Source: Curtobacterium sp. MCJR17_055
Lineage (GTDB): Bacteria; Actinomycetota; Actinomycetes; Actinomycetales; Microbacteriaceae
Assembly (NCBI RefSeq): GCF_003224335.1
Contig: NZ_QKLF01000005.1
Location: forward strand, 1 to 64,000
Reading direction: 5' to 3'
Length of the DNA: 64,000 nucleotides
The position numbers were made by a program, and so were the translations under genes. A model generated the notes under the pieces. That model was given only the letters and a program-made list of their open reading frames with translations. It searched no databases and was not told the origin of the DNA. Of this stretch, positions 1 to 7,560 are shown piece after piece. Positions within the stretch are counted from its first letter, which is position 1. Each line of letters starts with the position of its first letter.

Positions 1-19
1 AGATGTGTATAAGAGACAG
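1..19 (+). other. Tn5/Nextera mosaic-end adapter remnant
   Basis: The first 19 bases, AGATGTGTATAAGAGACAG, are identical to the Tn5 mosaic end used in Nextera-type libraries. Genomic sequence therefore begins at base 20. This is an untrimmed sequencing artefact at a contig end and not a biological transposon: no transposase or second end is nearby. Confidence 0.97.
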
Positions 20-1411
20 GAGCATCCCGACGACGACGAGCAGGGCGGCGACGGCGGCGAGCCCGAGCCCTGCGACGGCGAGGCCGTCCTGGAACGCGCC
101 CGAGCGTACGGCCGTCCACCCGGACGTGGTGATGCTCCCGGTGACGAAGGCGGCGACGACGGTCCCCGCCACGGCGACCGCGGCGCCCCCGGCGAGTTCA
201 CTCGAGGTGTCGACGAGAGCGGCACCGACCGAGGTGCGGTCCGCAGGCAGACCCGAGAGCACCGAAGCGCCGGCGACGACGCCGACGACCCGCATACCGG
301 CGGCGACGAGCACGAGCGCGATGAGCACCCACACGTAGCCGAGGCGGCTCAGGGCGCCGAAGACGGCGAGGCCCGACACGACCGCGGCTGCGCTCGTCCA
401 CGCAGCCCGGCCGAGGCCGACCCGGTGGACGATCGGCCCGACGAACCTGCCGCCGGCCAGCAGGACGACGACCTGCGGCAGGGTCCCCAGCGCAGCCAGT
501 GCCGGCGGCCACCCCCAGGCGAACTGCAGCTGCAGCGTCACGAGGTACGACAACCCGGCCACGGCGAGTCCTGACGCGGCCTTGAACGCGAGACCGCTGG
601 ACACCAGCGGTCGGGCGAGCAGGTGCAGGTCGATCAGCGGGTGCGGCGCCGTCCGTTCGCGGACGACGAAGCCCGCCGCTGCCACCGCGGCCAGGGCGAG
701 GGTGGTCCACCCCCACGGGGAGGTGCTCCCCGGGTGGACGAGGAGGGTGGGCGTCACGAGCGCTGCCGTCACGGTGGCGGTACCCAGCAGCCCGCCGATG
801 ACGTCGACCGGGTCGCGCCGGAGGGCTGACGCTTCGTCACGGGCGACCCCGAGTCGGATGCCGACGAGGGCGAGCAGCGCGATCGGCACGTCGGCCAGCA
901 GCAGCACCTGCCACGGGGCGACGGCGAGGACGAACCCGCCCACCGTCGGGCCGACGGCCAGTCCGACGAGCCCCGCGGTCGAGATGACGGTGAGCGCCCG
1001 CACGCGGAGCCCCTCGTCGTCGAAGAGCCGGAACGCCAACGCCATCGACCCGGGGGTGGTCATCGCCGCGGCGATGCCCATCACGACCCGCACGGCGATG
1101 AGCTGCCCGGTCGTCGTGACCGCTGCGGTGGCGAAGCTCGCCACCGCGAGCAGGACGAGGCCGGACAGCATCACCCGGCGACGGCCGACACGGTCGGCCA
1201 CGGCGCCGAAGAGCAGCATGAGCCCGCCGAACGCCACCGAGTAGGCGCCCGACACCCACTGCAAGCCCGTCGTCGACGACCTCAGGTCGCGGCCGATGCT
1301 CGGCAGGGCGACGTTGAGCACGGAGTTGTCGAGCATCTCGAACAGGAACACCGACGAGAGACCCGCCAGGGCAACCCAGGCATCGGAGAGACGAGAGGGG
1401 CTGGGCGACAC
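20..1411 (-). CDS. MFS drug/efflux transporter, DHA2 type (3' end missing)
   Basis: Predicted multidrug efflux permease of the 14-TM DHA2 (EmrB/QacA-like) family, a proton-coupled exporter in the cytoplasmic membrane. The frame opens with GTG at 1411, 8 bases after an AAGGAG ribosome site. It reads a first helix ending in the family signature LDNSVLNVALPSIGRDL, then WVSGAYSVAFGGLMLLFGAV and the loop motif ADRVGRRR. Hydrophobic helices continue without a stop to the contig end (about 464 residues seen), so only the carboxyl end is lost. It is divergent from the XRE-type regulator at 1710, a plausible local repressor. Substrate unknown. Confidence 0.9.
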
Positions 1412-1709
1412 GGGGCACACTCCTTCGCGAGAAGAAGTGGCGACTCGTTCGATGCCGCGTGCTGGTGCGCCACACAGAGCAGCGCCTTTTACCTCAGTGA
1501 TCGTGACCCTACACGGACGGAACGTCGGAGCGCCAGCCGGAGATGATCCACGTTGCCGCCCGCGACGAGTGCAGCGCAGAGCGCCGGGTCTGGTGGCGGA
1601 TGGACGGCGGCGTGCCCTGCGATGGCACTGGCATGGTCCCGTACAGGGGCCGCGACGTGTACCGGCAGGGTGTGCCTGCCCGGTTGCCGATCGCCTATCG
1701 TGCTTCGAC
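1412..1709. promoter_or_regulatory. Divergent intergenic region between MFS pump and regulator
   Basis: This 298-base spacer holds no convincing gene. It must contain the promoters of the leftward efflux gene and the rightward regulator. The regulator's ATG at 1710 has no Shine-Dalgarno sequence, and a TATCGT hexamer lies 8 bases upstream (1696-1701), which would suit a leaderless transcript. I see no strong inverted repeat that could be named as the operator. Confidence 0.4.
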
Positions 1710-2579
1710 ATGGACGACCACGCTGACGCTGCACAGTTCCTCTCCTCGCGCCGGGCCCGCATCAGCCCGGAGCAGGCCGGCATCCAGGTGTCCGGTGTGC
1801 GTCGCGTCCAGGGTCTCCGACGCGGTGAGGTCGCGACCATCGCCGGGGTCAGCCCTGAGTACTACGCCAAACTCGAGCGCGGTGCACTCGCCGGCGTCTC
1901 CGCGTCGGTGCTCGACGCCCTGGCTCGTGCGTTGCAGTTGGACGACGCCGAGCGTGCGCACCTGTTCCACCTCGCTCAGGCCGCCGACGGCACCGCCGCC
2001 GCCATGCGGCCTCGGCGGCGTCCCGCGAAGCAGTGGAAGCCACGCCCGGCGCTGCAGTGGGTGCTCGACAGCATCACTGCCCCGGCCATCATCCGGAACG
2101 GTCGCATGGACTTGCTCGCAGCGAACCACTTGGGTCAGGCCATGCACGCCGCCCTCTACGACGCCTACCCGGGGGAGACGCCGAACTTCGTCCGCTACAC
2201 CTTCCTGCACGACGACAGCCATGGCTTCTACCCGAACTGGGACGTCGCCGCGGACACCGCCGTCGCGATCCTGCGGACGGAGGCCGGTCGCGACCCGCAC
2301 GACAAGGCGTTGCAGGACCTCGTCGGGGAGCTCTCCACGCGGAGTGCCGATTTCCGGCAGCGGTGGGGCCGCCAAGACGTACGCCTCCACGGCGCGGGCA
2401 GCAAGCTGTTCCACCACGCCGTCGTCGGGGACCTCGACCTCGCGTACGAGAGCGTCGACATGCTCTCCGATCCCGGCCTGTCGATGACCATCTACGCAGC
2501 CGAACCCGGGTCCCCGACCGCGCACGCCCTCGAGCTGCTCGCGTCGTGGACCGCGGCCTCGGCGACGCGCACCGATTGA
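1710..2579 (+). CDS. XRE-family regulator with MmyB-like ligand-binding domain
   Basis: DNA-binding transcriptional regulator of 289 residues. An amino-terminal helix-turn-helix (about residues 35-62, with RRGEVATIAGVSPEYYAKLE) is followed by an MmyB-like ligand-binding domain (about 110-280), recognisable from the ANHLGQAMH, FLHDDSHGFYPNWD and HGAGSKLFHH segments. Proteins of this architecture commonly control neighbouring oxidoreductase and efflux genes in actinobacteria. It is divergent from the pump gene ending at 20 and lies 148 bases upstream of the dehydrogenase-cupin-CMD-MFS series, which it may regulate (inference). A longer open frame exists upstream, but the protein family begins at the ATG used here. 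Confidence 0.9.
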   Translation: MDDHADAAQFLSSRRARISPEQAGIQVSGVRRVQGLRRGEVATIAGVSPEYYAKLERGALAGVSASVLDALARALQLDDAERAHLFHLAQAADGTAAAMRPRRRPAKQWKPRPALQWVLDSITAPAIIRNGRMDLLAANHLGQAMHAALYDAYPGETPNFVRYTFLHDDSHGFYPNWDVAADTAVAILRTEAGRDPHDKALQDLVGELSTRSADFRQRWGRQDVRLHGAGSKLFHHAVVGDLDLAYESVDMLSDPGLSMTIYAAEPGSPTAHALELLASWTAASATRTD

Positions 2580-2607
2580 TCCTTCCCGTCCCCGATCCGT
2601 CCTCGGC

Positions 2608-2640
2608 GGTGTGGGGTCCTCTCTCCGTACACCCCACACC
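2608..2640 (+). terminator. Hairpin after regulator gene
   Basis: Perfect 10-bp arms GGTGTGGGGT and ACCCCACACC at 2608-2617 and 2631-2640, separated by 13 bases. It lies 29 bases after the regulator stop and 88 bases before the dehydrogenase start. It could terminate the regulator transcript or act as an operator for the next unit; there is no T-tract. Confidence 0.5.
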
Positions 2641-2727
2641 AGGAACTCCCTCTTCTGCGCAGCCACCGCTTGAGTGGAGGACATGGCACCCCGCCCGGTG
2701 CCGTGTCCCCGAACAAGGAGCAGTCCC

Positions 2728-3747
2728 ATGCGTGGAGTGGTCATGAACGCGCCCGGCGACGTCACCGTCGAAGAGCGCGAAGACCCGACGATCGTCGAGC
2801 CCACCGACGCCGTCATCCGGCTGGCAGCGACGTGCATCTGTGGTTCCGACCTGTGGCCGTACCGAGGCGCTGAGCCAGTGGACCACTGGCCGATGGGCCA
2901 CGAATACGTCGGCGTGGTCGAGGAGATCGGTGCCGACATCACGACCGTGCAGCCCGGCGACTTCGTCGTCGGGTCGTTCTGGGCCTCCGACAACACGTGC
3001 GAGATCTGTCAGGCCCGGTACCAGTCCTTCTGCACGCACCGGGTCCTGATGGGTACGATCGGCACGCAGTCCACGAAGGCACGCATTCCGCTCGCCGACG
3101 GCACCCTGGTGAAGACGCCCGGGCTGCCCGACGCTGACCTGATCCCGTCGCTGATGGCTGCGTCGGACGTGCTCGGCACCGGTTGGTTCGCCGCCGTCGC
3201 CGCCGAGGTCGGCCCCGGCAAGACCGTCGCGATCGTCGGCGACGGCGCGGTCGGACTCTGCGCGGTGATCGCGGCGAAGCAGCTGGGCACTGACCGGATC
3301 ATCGTCTCCAGCCGTCACGCGCACCGGCAGGCGCTGGCCCGCGACTTCGGCGCCACCGACGTGCTCGAGGAGCGCGGCGACGACTTCATCGCCATGGTGA
3401 AGGAACTGACCGACGGACTCGGCGCGCACAGCACGGTCGAAGCCGTCGGCACGCAGGGCGCCATGGACCAGGCCATCGGCGCCACCCGCCCCGGTGGGCA
3501 CCTCGGCTTCGTCGGCGTCTCCCACGACCTGACCATCACGGGCGACACCTTGTTCGGGTGCGGTGTGAGCATCCACGGTGGCCCCGCGCCGGTGCGCCGC
3601 TTCCTGCCTGAGCTGATCCAGCTCATCTGGGACCGGGAGATCGATCCGGGCAAGGTCTTCGACCTCACCCTCCCGCTCGACCAGGCCGCCGAGGGCTACA
3701 AGGCCATGGACGAGCGTCGCGCCACGAAGGTGCTCCTCACCCTCTGA
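2728..3747 (+). CDS. Zinc-dependent alcohol dehydrogenase (MDR family)
   Basis: Medium-chain NAD(P)-dependent dehydrogenase of 339 residues; substrate unknown. The GroES-like domain carries the catalytic zinc ligands Cys38 (CGSD) and the His58-Glu59 pair (GHEY). The Rossmann domain has the nucleotide loop GDGAVG near residue 171. The structural-zinc lobe is atypical: Cys91, Cys94 and Cys102 are present, but Arg97 sits where a cysteine is usual. The start at 2728 follows AAGGAG by 8 bases; upstream in-frame ATGs lack a ribosome site. It is followed after 29 bases by the cupin gene, with which it is probably co-transcribed. Confidence 0.92.
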   Translation: MRGVVMNAPGDVTVEEREDPTIVEPTDAVIRLAATCICGSDLWPYRGAEPVDHWPMGHEYVGVVEEIGADITTVQPGDFVVGSFWASDNTCEICQARYQSFCTHRVLMGTIGTQSTKARIPLADGTLVKTPGLPDADLIPSLMAASDVLGTGWFAAVAAEVGPGKTVAIVGDGAVGLCAVIAAKQLGTDRIIVSSRHAHRQALARDFGATDVLEERGDDFIAMVKELTDGLGAHSTVEAVGTQGAMDQAIGATRPGGHLGFVGVSHDLTITGDTLFGCGVSIHGGPAPVRRFLPELIQLIWDREIDPGKVFDLTLPLDQAAEGYKAMDERRATKVLLTL

Positions 3748-3776
3748 CCGGCCACCAGCATCCCGAAGGAATCATC

Positions 3777-4199
3777 ATGGAACACAGATCAGTGACGCCC
3801 ACGGCGCACGGCCCCGGCGCCACCTTCACCGGTGACGTGTGGGTGACCCCCATCACCGGGCCGACCGCACCCTCCCGACTCACTGCCGCGCTGGTGCGCT
3901 TCACGCCCGGAGCTCGCTCCAACTGGCACTCCCACGACGTCGGACAGACGTTGCACGGCGTCGAGGGCAGCGGCTTCGTCGGCACCCGCGACGGGCGAGT
4001 GGTCCGGATCCGCGCGGGCGAGACCGTGTGGCCCCCGCCTGGGGAAGAACACTGGCACGGTGCTGCCGACGACACCCTGATGGCGCACCTCGCCCTGCTG
4101 GACGTGAACGAGGACGGCTCCGACCCCACGCGTTGGCTCGAGCCCGTCACCGACGAGCAGTACCAGGCCGCGCACACGTCCGCAGGTACCACCCGATGA
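3777..4199 (+). CDS. Cupin-domain protein
   Basis: Small single-domain cupin of 140 residues. The metal-binding first motif is visible as H51-S-H53 within SNWHSHDVGQTLHG, and the second motif as EEHWHG around residues 90-95, so a beta-barrel with a bound metal is likely. Sequence style resembles quercetinase/mandelonitrile-lyase-like small cupins, but no reaction can be assigned. The start follows GAAGGA by 6 bases. The stop overlaps the next gene's start as ATGA, indicating coupling to the CMD-family gene, a pairing often seen in small detoxification operons. Confidence 0.88.
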   Translation: MEHRSVTPTAHGPGATFTGDVWVTPITGPTAPSRLTAALVRFTPGARSNWHSHDVGQTLHGVEGSGFVGTRDGRVVRIRAGETVWPPPGEEHWHGAADDTLMAHLALLDVNEDGSDPTRWLEPVTDEQYQAAHTSAGTTR

Positions 4200-4510
4200 G
4201 CAACCAGCCCCGCCAGGTCGGCGGTGGTCGCCGCGCCATCGGCGACATCGCCCCGAAGCTCGCCGCCCTCACCGATGACGTGCTGTTCGACGACGTCTGG
4301 AACCGGCCCGGCCTCGCTGCCAGGGACCGCAGGTTCGTCACCGTGGCGGCGCTCATCGCTGGTGGCGACGCCGCACAGCGCATCGTCGGCGCGACGAAGG
4401 AGCACCACCTCTCCGACGCCGCAGCGGCCGTGCACATCGAGCTCACCGACGACGAGGTGCACGCCCTCGAGCGGCACGACGCCCTGCGCCGACCGAGCTA
4501 CTACCGCTGA
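4196..4510 (+). CDS. Carboxymuconolactone decarboxylase (CMD) family protein
   Basis: A 104-residue protein whose core VWNRPGLAARDRRFVTVAAL matches the CMD/AhpD fold, an all-alpha oligomer. It has no CxxC redox pair, so it is unlikely to be an AhpD-type peroxidase and is closer to the decarboxylase branch. The ATG overlaps the stop of the cupin gene by 4 bases, so the two are translationally coupled. It is the third gene of the dehydrogenase-cupin-CMD unit. Substrate unknown. Confidence 0.85.
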   Translation: MSNQPRQVGGGRRAIGDIAPKLAALTDDVLFDDVWNRPGLAARDRRFVTVAALIAGGDAAQRIVGATKEHHLSDAAAAVHIELTDDEVHALERHDALRRPSYYR

Positions 4511-4515
4511 TCCCA

Positions 4516-4547
4516 GCGGCCCGGCGGGACCACTCCCACCGGGCCGC
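4516..4547 (+). terminator. Hairpin between CMD gene and MFS gene
   Basis: Arms GCGGCCCGG (4516-4524) and CCGGGCCGC (4539-4547) can extend through GGG/CCC around a short loop. It starts 6 bases after the CMD stop, so it may attenuate or end the upstream transcript before the MFS gene at 4574. Confidence 0.55.
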
Positions 4548-4573
4548 CTCTTCCCCCGATCGAGAGGAACGAC

Positions 4574-5791
4574 ATGACGAACGACGCGATGACGGCGGCG
4601 CCTGCTGGGACTGCCGCACCGGAACGCATGCCATGGCTCAGCCTGTTCCTCCTCACCGCCATGGGGTTCGTGCTCGTCACCATGGAGACGATGCCGGCCG
4701 GGCTGCTCTCCGCGATGGCCAGCGGCCTCAGCACCAGCGAGAGCACCATCGGGCTGATGATCAGCGCCTACGCCCTCGGCACGATCGTCGTCACGGTCCC
4801 CGCGATCACCCTCACCCGCGGATTCCGCCGGAAGCCCCTGCTCCTCACCGCGATCACCGTACTGGTGCTGGGGAACACCCTCACCGCGCTGTCCGGGGTC
4901 GTGGCGCTCTCGCTCGCATCCCGCCTGCTCGCAGGAGCCGCCTCCGGGGTGGTCTGGGGCATGTTCGCCGCGTACGCCCGGAAGATCAGCCCACCGAGCC
5001 GTGCTGGCCTCTCGCTCGCCGTCGTGTCCGTGGGTGCGCCGCTCGGGTTCGCCCTCGGAACACCGCTCGGGTCCGCACTCGGCACCGCCTTCGGCTGGCG
5101 GTGGTCATTCGGCGGCCTGAGTGCCATCGGCATGATCGTGCTGGTGCTGATCGTGGTCGTCGTCCCCGACGTCGAGGGACGACCAGCCGCCTCGCGCCTT
5201 CCCGTCCGACGCGTCATCAGCAAGCCCGGCGTCGCGGTCGTGCTCGCCGTCATCGCCGCCTGGATGCTCGGCCACAACACCATCTACACGTACATCGAGC
5301 CGTACCTGCGCGTCGCGGGGAACGGCATCGGGGTCGACGTGCTGCTGCTGCTCTACGGCATCGCCTCCGTCCTCGGTGTCGCGATCACCGGAGCCGTCAT
5401 CGACCGCCACCCTCGGACCCTCCTCCACGCGAGCGTCCTCGTCTTCATCGCAGCCGCCGTCACCCTGCTCACCGTGCACGCATCGGCTCCGGCGGTCGTC
5501 GTCGCCGCGGTGCTCTGGGGACTCGGTTTCGGAGGAGCGTCGACGCAACTGCAGACCGCCCTCACCGTCGCCGGCGGTGATGACGCGGACGTCGCCAGCG
5601 CGTTCCTGCCCGTCGCCTTCAACGTCGCGATCTTCGCCGCGGGCATCGTCGGCGCCCTGCTCCTGACGGCGTTCGACGGGCTCGTGCTCCCCGCCACGAT
5701 GACCGTCCTCGGCGTGGTCGCGTTCGTGCTCACGCTCGTCGGCCGACGCACCGCCTTCCCCGCGCGCTGGCCCGCCAGCGACGACGCGTAG
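4574..5791 (+). CDS. MFS transporter, DHA1-like efflux pump
   Basis: A 405-residue, 12-helix major-facilitator permease of the sugar-efflux/chloramphenicol-resistance (DHA1) type. Landmarks are the first helix with FVLVTMETMPAGLL, the SISAYALG-like segment MISAYALGTIVVTVPA, the RLLAGAASGVVWGM helix and the central cytoplasmic loop near residue 200. It probably exports small molecules or drugs across the cytoplasmic membrane; substrate unknown. The ATG follows GAGAGGAA. It closes the island that starts at the regulator gene and is separated from the flagellar genes by a strong hairpin. Confidence 0.9.
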   Translation: MTNDAMTAAPAGTAAPERMPWLSLFLLTAMGFVLVTMETMPAGLLSAMASGLSTSESTIGLMISAYALGTIVVTVPAITLTRGFRRKPLLLTAITVLVLGNTLTALSGVVALSLASRLLAGAASGVVWGMFAAYARKISPPSRAGLSLAVVSVGAPLGFALGTPLGSALGTAFGWRWSFGGLSAIGMIVLVLIVVVVPDVEGRPAASRLPVRRVISKPGVAVVLAVIAAWMLGHNTIYTYIEPYLRVAGNGIGVDVLLLLYGIASVLGVAITGAVIDRHPRTLLHASVLVFIAAAVTLLTVHASAPAVVVAAVLWGLGFGGASTQLQTALTVAGGDDADVASAFLPVAFNVAIFAAGIVGALLLTAFDGLVLPATMTVLGVVAFVLTLVGRRTAFPARWPASDDA

Positions 5792-5807
5792 GCCGCGCCA
5801 CAGGGAC

Positions 5808-5841
5808 AGGGGTGCTCCCGCAGGACTGCGGGAGCACCCCT
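5808..5841. terminator. Strong bidirectional terminator between MFS gene and flgE
   Basis: Perfect 15-bp arms (AGGGGTGCTCCCGCA at 5808-5822, complement at 5827-5841) with a GGAC loop. It stands between the convergent MFS (+) and flgE (-) genes and marks the downstream edge of the flagellar operon. Confidence 0.85.
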
Positions 5842-5871
5842 GGACAGGAGCCGGCGGAGCCCCCCGTGGAC

Positions 5872-7047
5872 TCAGCGCTTCAGGTTCGTGAGCTCCTGCA
5901 GCACCTCGTCCGAGGTGGTGATGATGCGCGCGTTCGCCTGGAAGCCGCGCTGCGCCACGATGAGGTTCGTGAACTCCTGCGACAGGTCGACGTTCGACAT
6001 CTCGAGCGTGCCCGCCGCGAGGGAGCCCACGCCCGCGGACCCCGGGACGCCGACGGCCGCCTGGCCGGAGTTCGCCGTCGCGCGGTAGCCCGACGCCCCG
6101 GTCTTCTCGAGGCCGGCCGGGTTGGCGAACGTGGCGAGGGCGATCCGTCCGACGGCGAGCGAGGAGCCGTTCGAGAACGTCCCCATCACGGTGCCGTCCT
6201 TCGAGATGGAGTAGCTCTGCAGCGACCCCGCCTCGTGGCCGTTCTGCGACGAGATCGACGCGGTGTTCAGCGCCGCGAAGCCGGTGAGCTGGGTCATGTC
6301 GACCGCGATGCCACCGACCTGCAGGGTGGCGCCGCGCGAGATCTTGCCGTCGGTGCCGAAGGCGATCGTCCCGGTGGCCGAGGTGCCCTGCCCGTTCGAG
6401 GCCGCGACGGACCAGCCGGTGGCCGTCTTCGTGTAGGCGAGCGAGAGGGTGTGCTTCGTCCCGTACTGGTCGAAGACGGTGGCGTCGCGGTTCAGGGTCT
6501 CCCCCACCGCGGTGTCGGACGGCAGGTTGCCGGACACGGTGGCGGCACTCGTCGCGGTGGCGGGTGCGGCGGCCTGCAGCGGCAGGGTGATGTCGGTGAG
6601 CTGCCCGCCGTCGTTCACGACGCCGTTGGTGGCGGAGTAGCCCTGCACGATCTTGCCGTCGGCGGTGACGAGGCGACCGTCGGCGTCGAAGTCGAACGCG
6701 CCGGCGCGGCTGTAGACGGTGTCGTTGCCGAGGCGGGTGACGAAGAAGCCATCACCGGAGATCATCAGGTCGGTCGCCTTGCCGGTGGCCTGCGCCGAGC
6801 CCTGGGCGAAGTTGGTCGAGACACCGGCGACCTGCACGCCGAGACCGATCTGCGCGGGGTTCGTGCCGCCGATGCCGGTCTGCGGACCACCGGCACCCTG
6901 GGTCATCTGGGAGAGGGTGTCCTGGAACACGGTGGTCGAGGTCTTGAACCCGACGGTGTTCACGTTGGCGATGTTGTTGCCGGTGACGTCGAGCATCTGC
7001 TGGTGCGAGCGGAGGCCGGAGATGCCGGAGTAGAGCGAGCGGAGCAT
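5872..7047 (-). CDS. flgE: Flagellar hook protein FlgE
   Basis: Structural subunit of the flagellar hook, exported through the flagellar type III system. The 391-residue protein has the rod/hook amino-terminal signature SGLRSHQQMLDVTGNNIANV at about residues 11-30, the FlgE-specific SGDGFFVTR segment, and the conserved carboxyl end EMSNVDLSQEFTNLIVAQRG with QANARIITTSDEVLQEL. It is the last gene of the long minus-strand rod-basal-body operon. In related genomes motA/motB and the export-gate genes usually continue after flgE; here the operon stops and a hairpin and an unrelated gene follow. Confidence 0.97.
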   Translation of the reverse strand: MLRSLYSGISGLRSHQQMLDVTGNNIANVNTVGFKTSTTVFQDTLSQMTQGAGGPQTGIGGTNPAQIGLGVQVAGVSTNFAQGSAQATGKATDLMISGDGFFVTRLGNDTVYSRAGAFDFDADGRLVTADGKIVQGYSATNGVVNDGGQLTDITLPLQAAAPATATSAATVSGNLPSDTAVGETLNRDATVFDQYGTKHTLSLAYTKTATGWSVAASNGQGTSATGTIAFGTDGKISRGATLQVGGIAVDMTQLTGFAALNTASISSQNGHEAGSLQSYSISKDGTVMGTFSNGSSLAVGRIALATFANPAGLEKTGASGYRATANSGQAAVGVPGSAGVGSLAAGTLEMSNVDLSQEFTNLIVAQRGFQANARIITTSDEVLQELTNLKR

Positions 7048-7093
7048 GGTGCGTCCCTTCGTGGACGAGGAAGCGGAGGAGGAGGAGGGAGGG

Positions 7094-7534
7094 TCAGGAG
7101 CCGGAGGCGGTGGAGATACCGGAGATCACGTCGAGATCGACCTCCTTCCCGTTCACGGTCACGGTCGGCACGCTCTCGGCGTAGGACACCGCGGTCGCGG
7201 TCCCGGTGACGGCCTTGCCCGAGGTGGCGTCGGTGTAGCTGACCTGCTTCCCGACGAGGTTCGCGGCGGCCATGCGCATCTGCAACGAGAAGCCCTCGTT
7301 GGCCGTCGTGGTCTGGTTGGTGATCTGCTCCATCATCGCGAGCTGCGTCTGCTGGCTGATCATCTGGTTCGTGTCCATCGGCGACGACGGGTCCTGGTTG
7401 CGGAGTTGCGTCACGAGGAGCTTCATGAAGACCTCGGAGTCCATCGTCTGCGACCGCGAGGACGCCGCGTCGGCCGCGAGGGCGGCGGCCTGCGTGGCGG
7501 TGTCCACGGAGCCCGTGATCCCGTCGAGTGGCAT
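7094..7534 (-). CDS. flgD: Flagellar hook capping/assembly protein FlgD
   Basis: Scaffold needed for assembly of FlgE subunits into the hook. The 146-residue protein shows the family core FMKLLVTQLRNQDPSSPMDT and LAMMEQITNQT in its amino-terminal half. It is a short version that ends soon after a small beta domain (VGKQVSYTD onwards). It lies 26 bases downstream of fliK and 46 bases upstream of flgE. Confidence 0.96.
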   Translation of the reverse strand: MPLDGITGSVDTATQAAALAADAASSRSQTMDSEVFMKLLVTQLRNQDPSSPMDTNQMISQQTQLAMMEQITNQTTTANEGFSLQMRMAAANLVGKQVSYTDATSGKAVTGTATAVSYAESVPTVTVNGKEVDLDVISGISTASGS

Positions 7535-7560
7535 GTCGTGTTCCTTGTCGTGGTGGCCGG

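Noticed and set aside
1..19. Insertion-sequence or transposon end
   Set aside because: The sequence is the engineered hyperactive mosaic end exactly at the contig terminus, with no transposase or target duplication.
1296..1709. Amino-terminal extension of the XRE regulator (138 more codons)
   Set aside because: The extension is Arg/Ala-rich and spans the promoter and 5' part of the divergent pump gene. The family start is at 1710.
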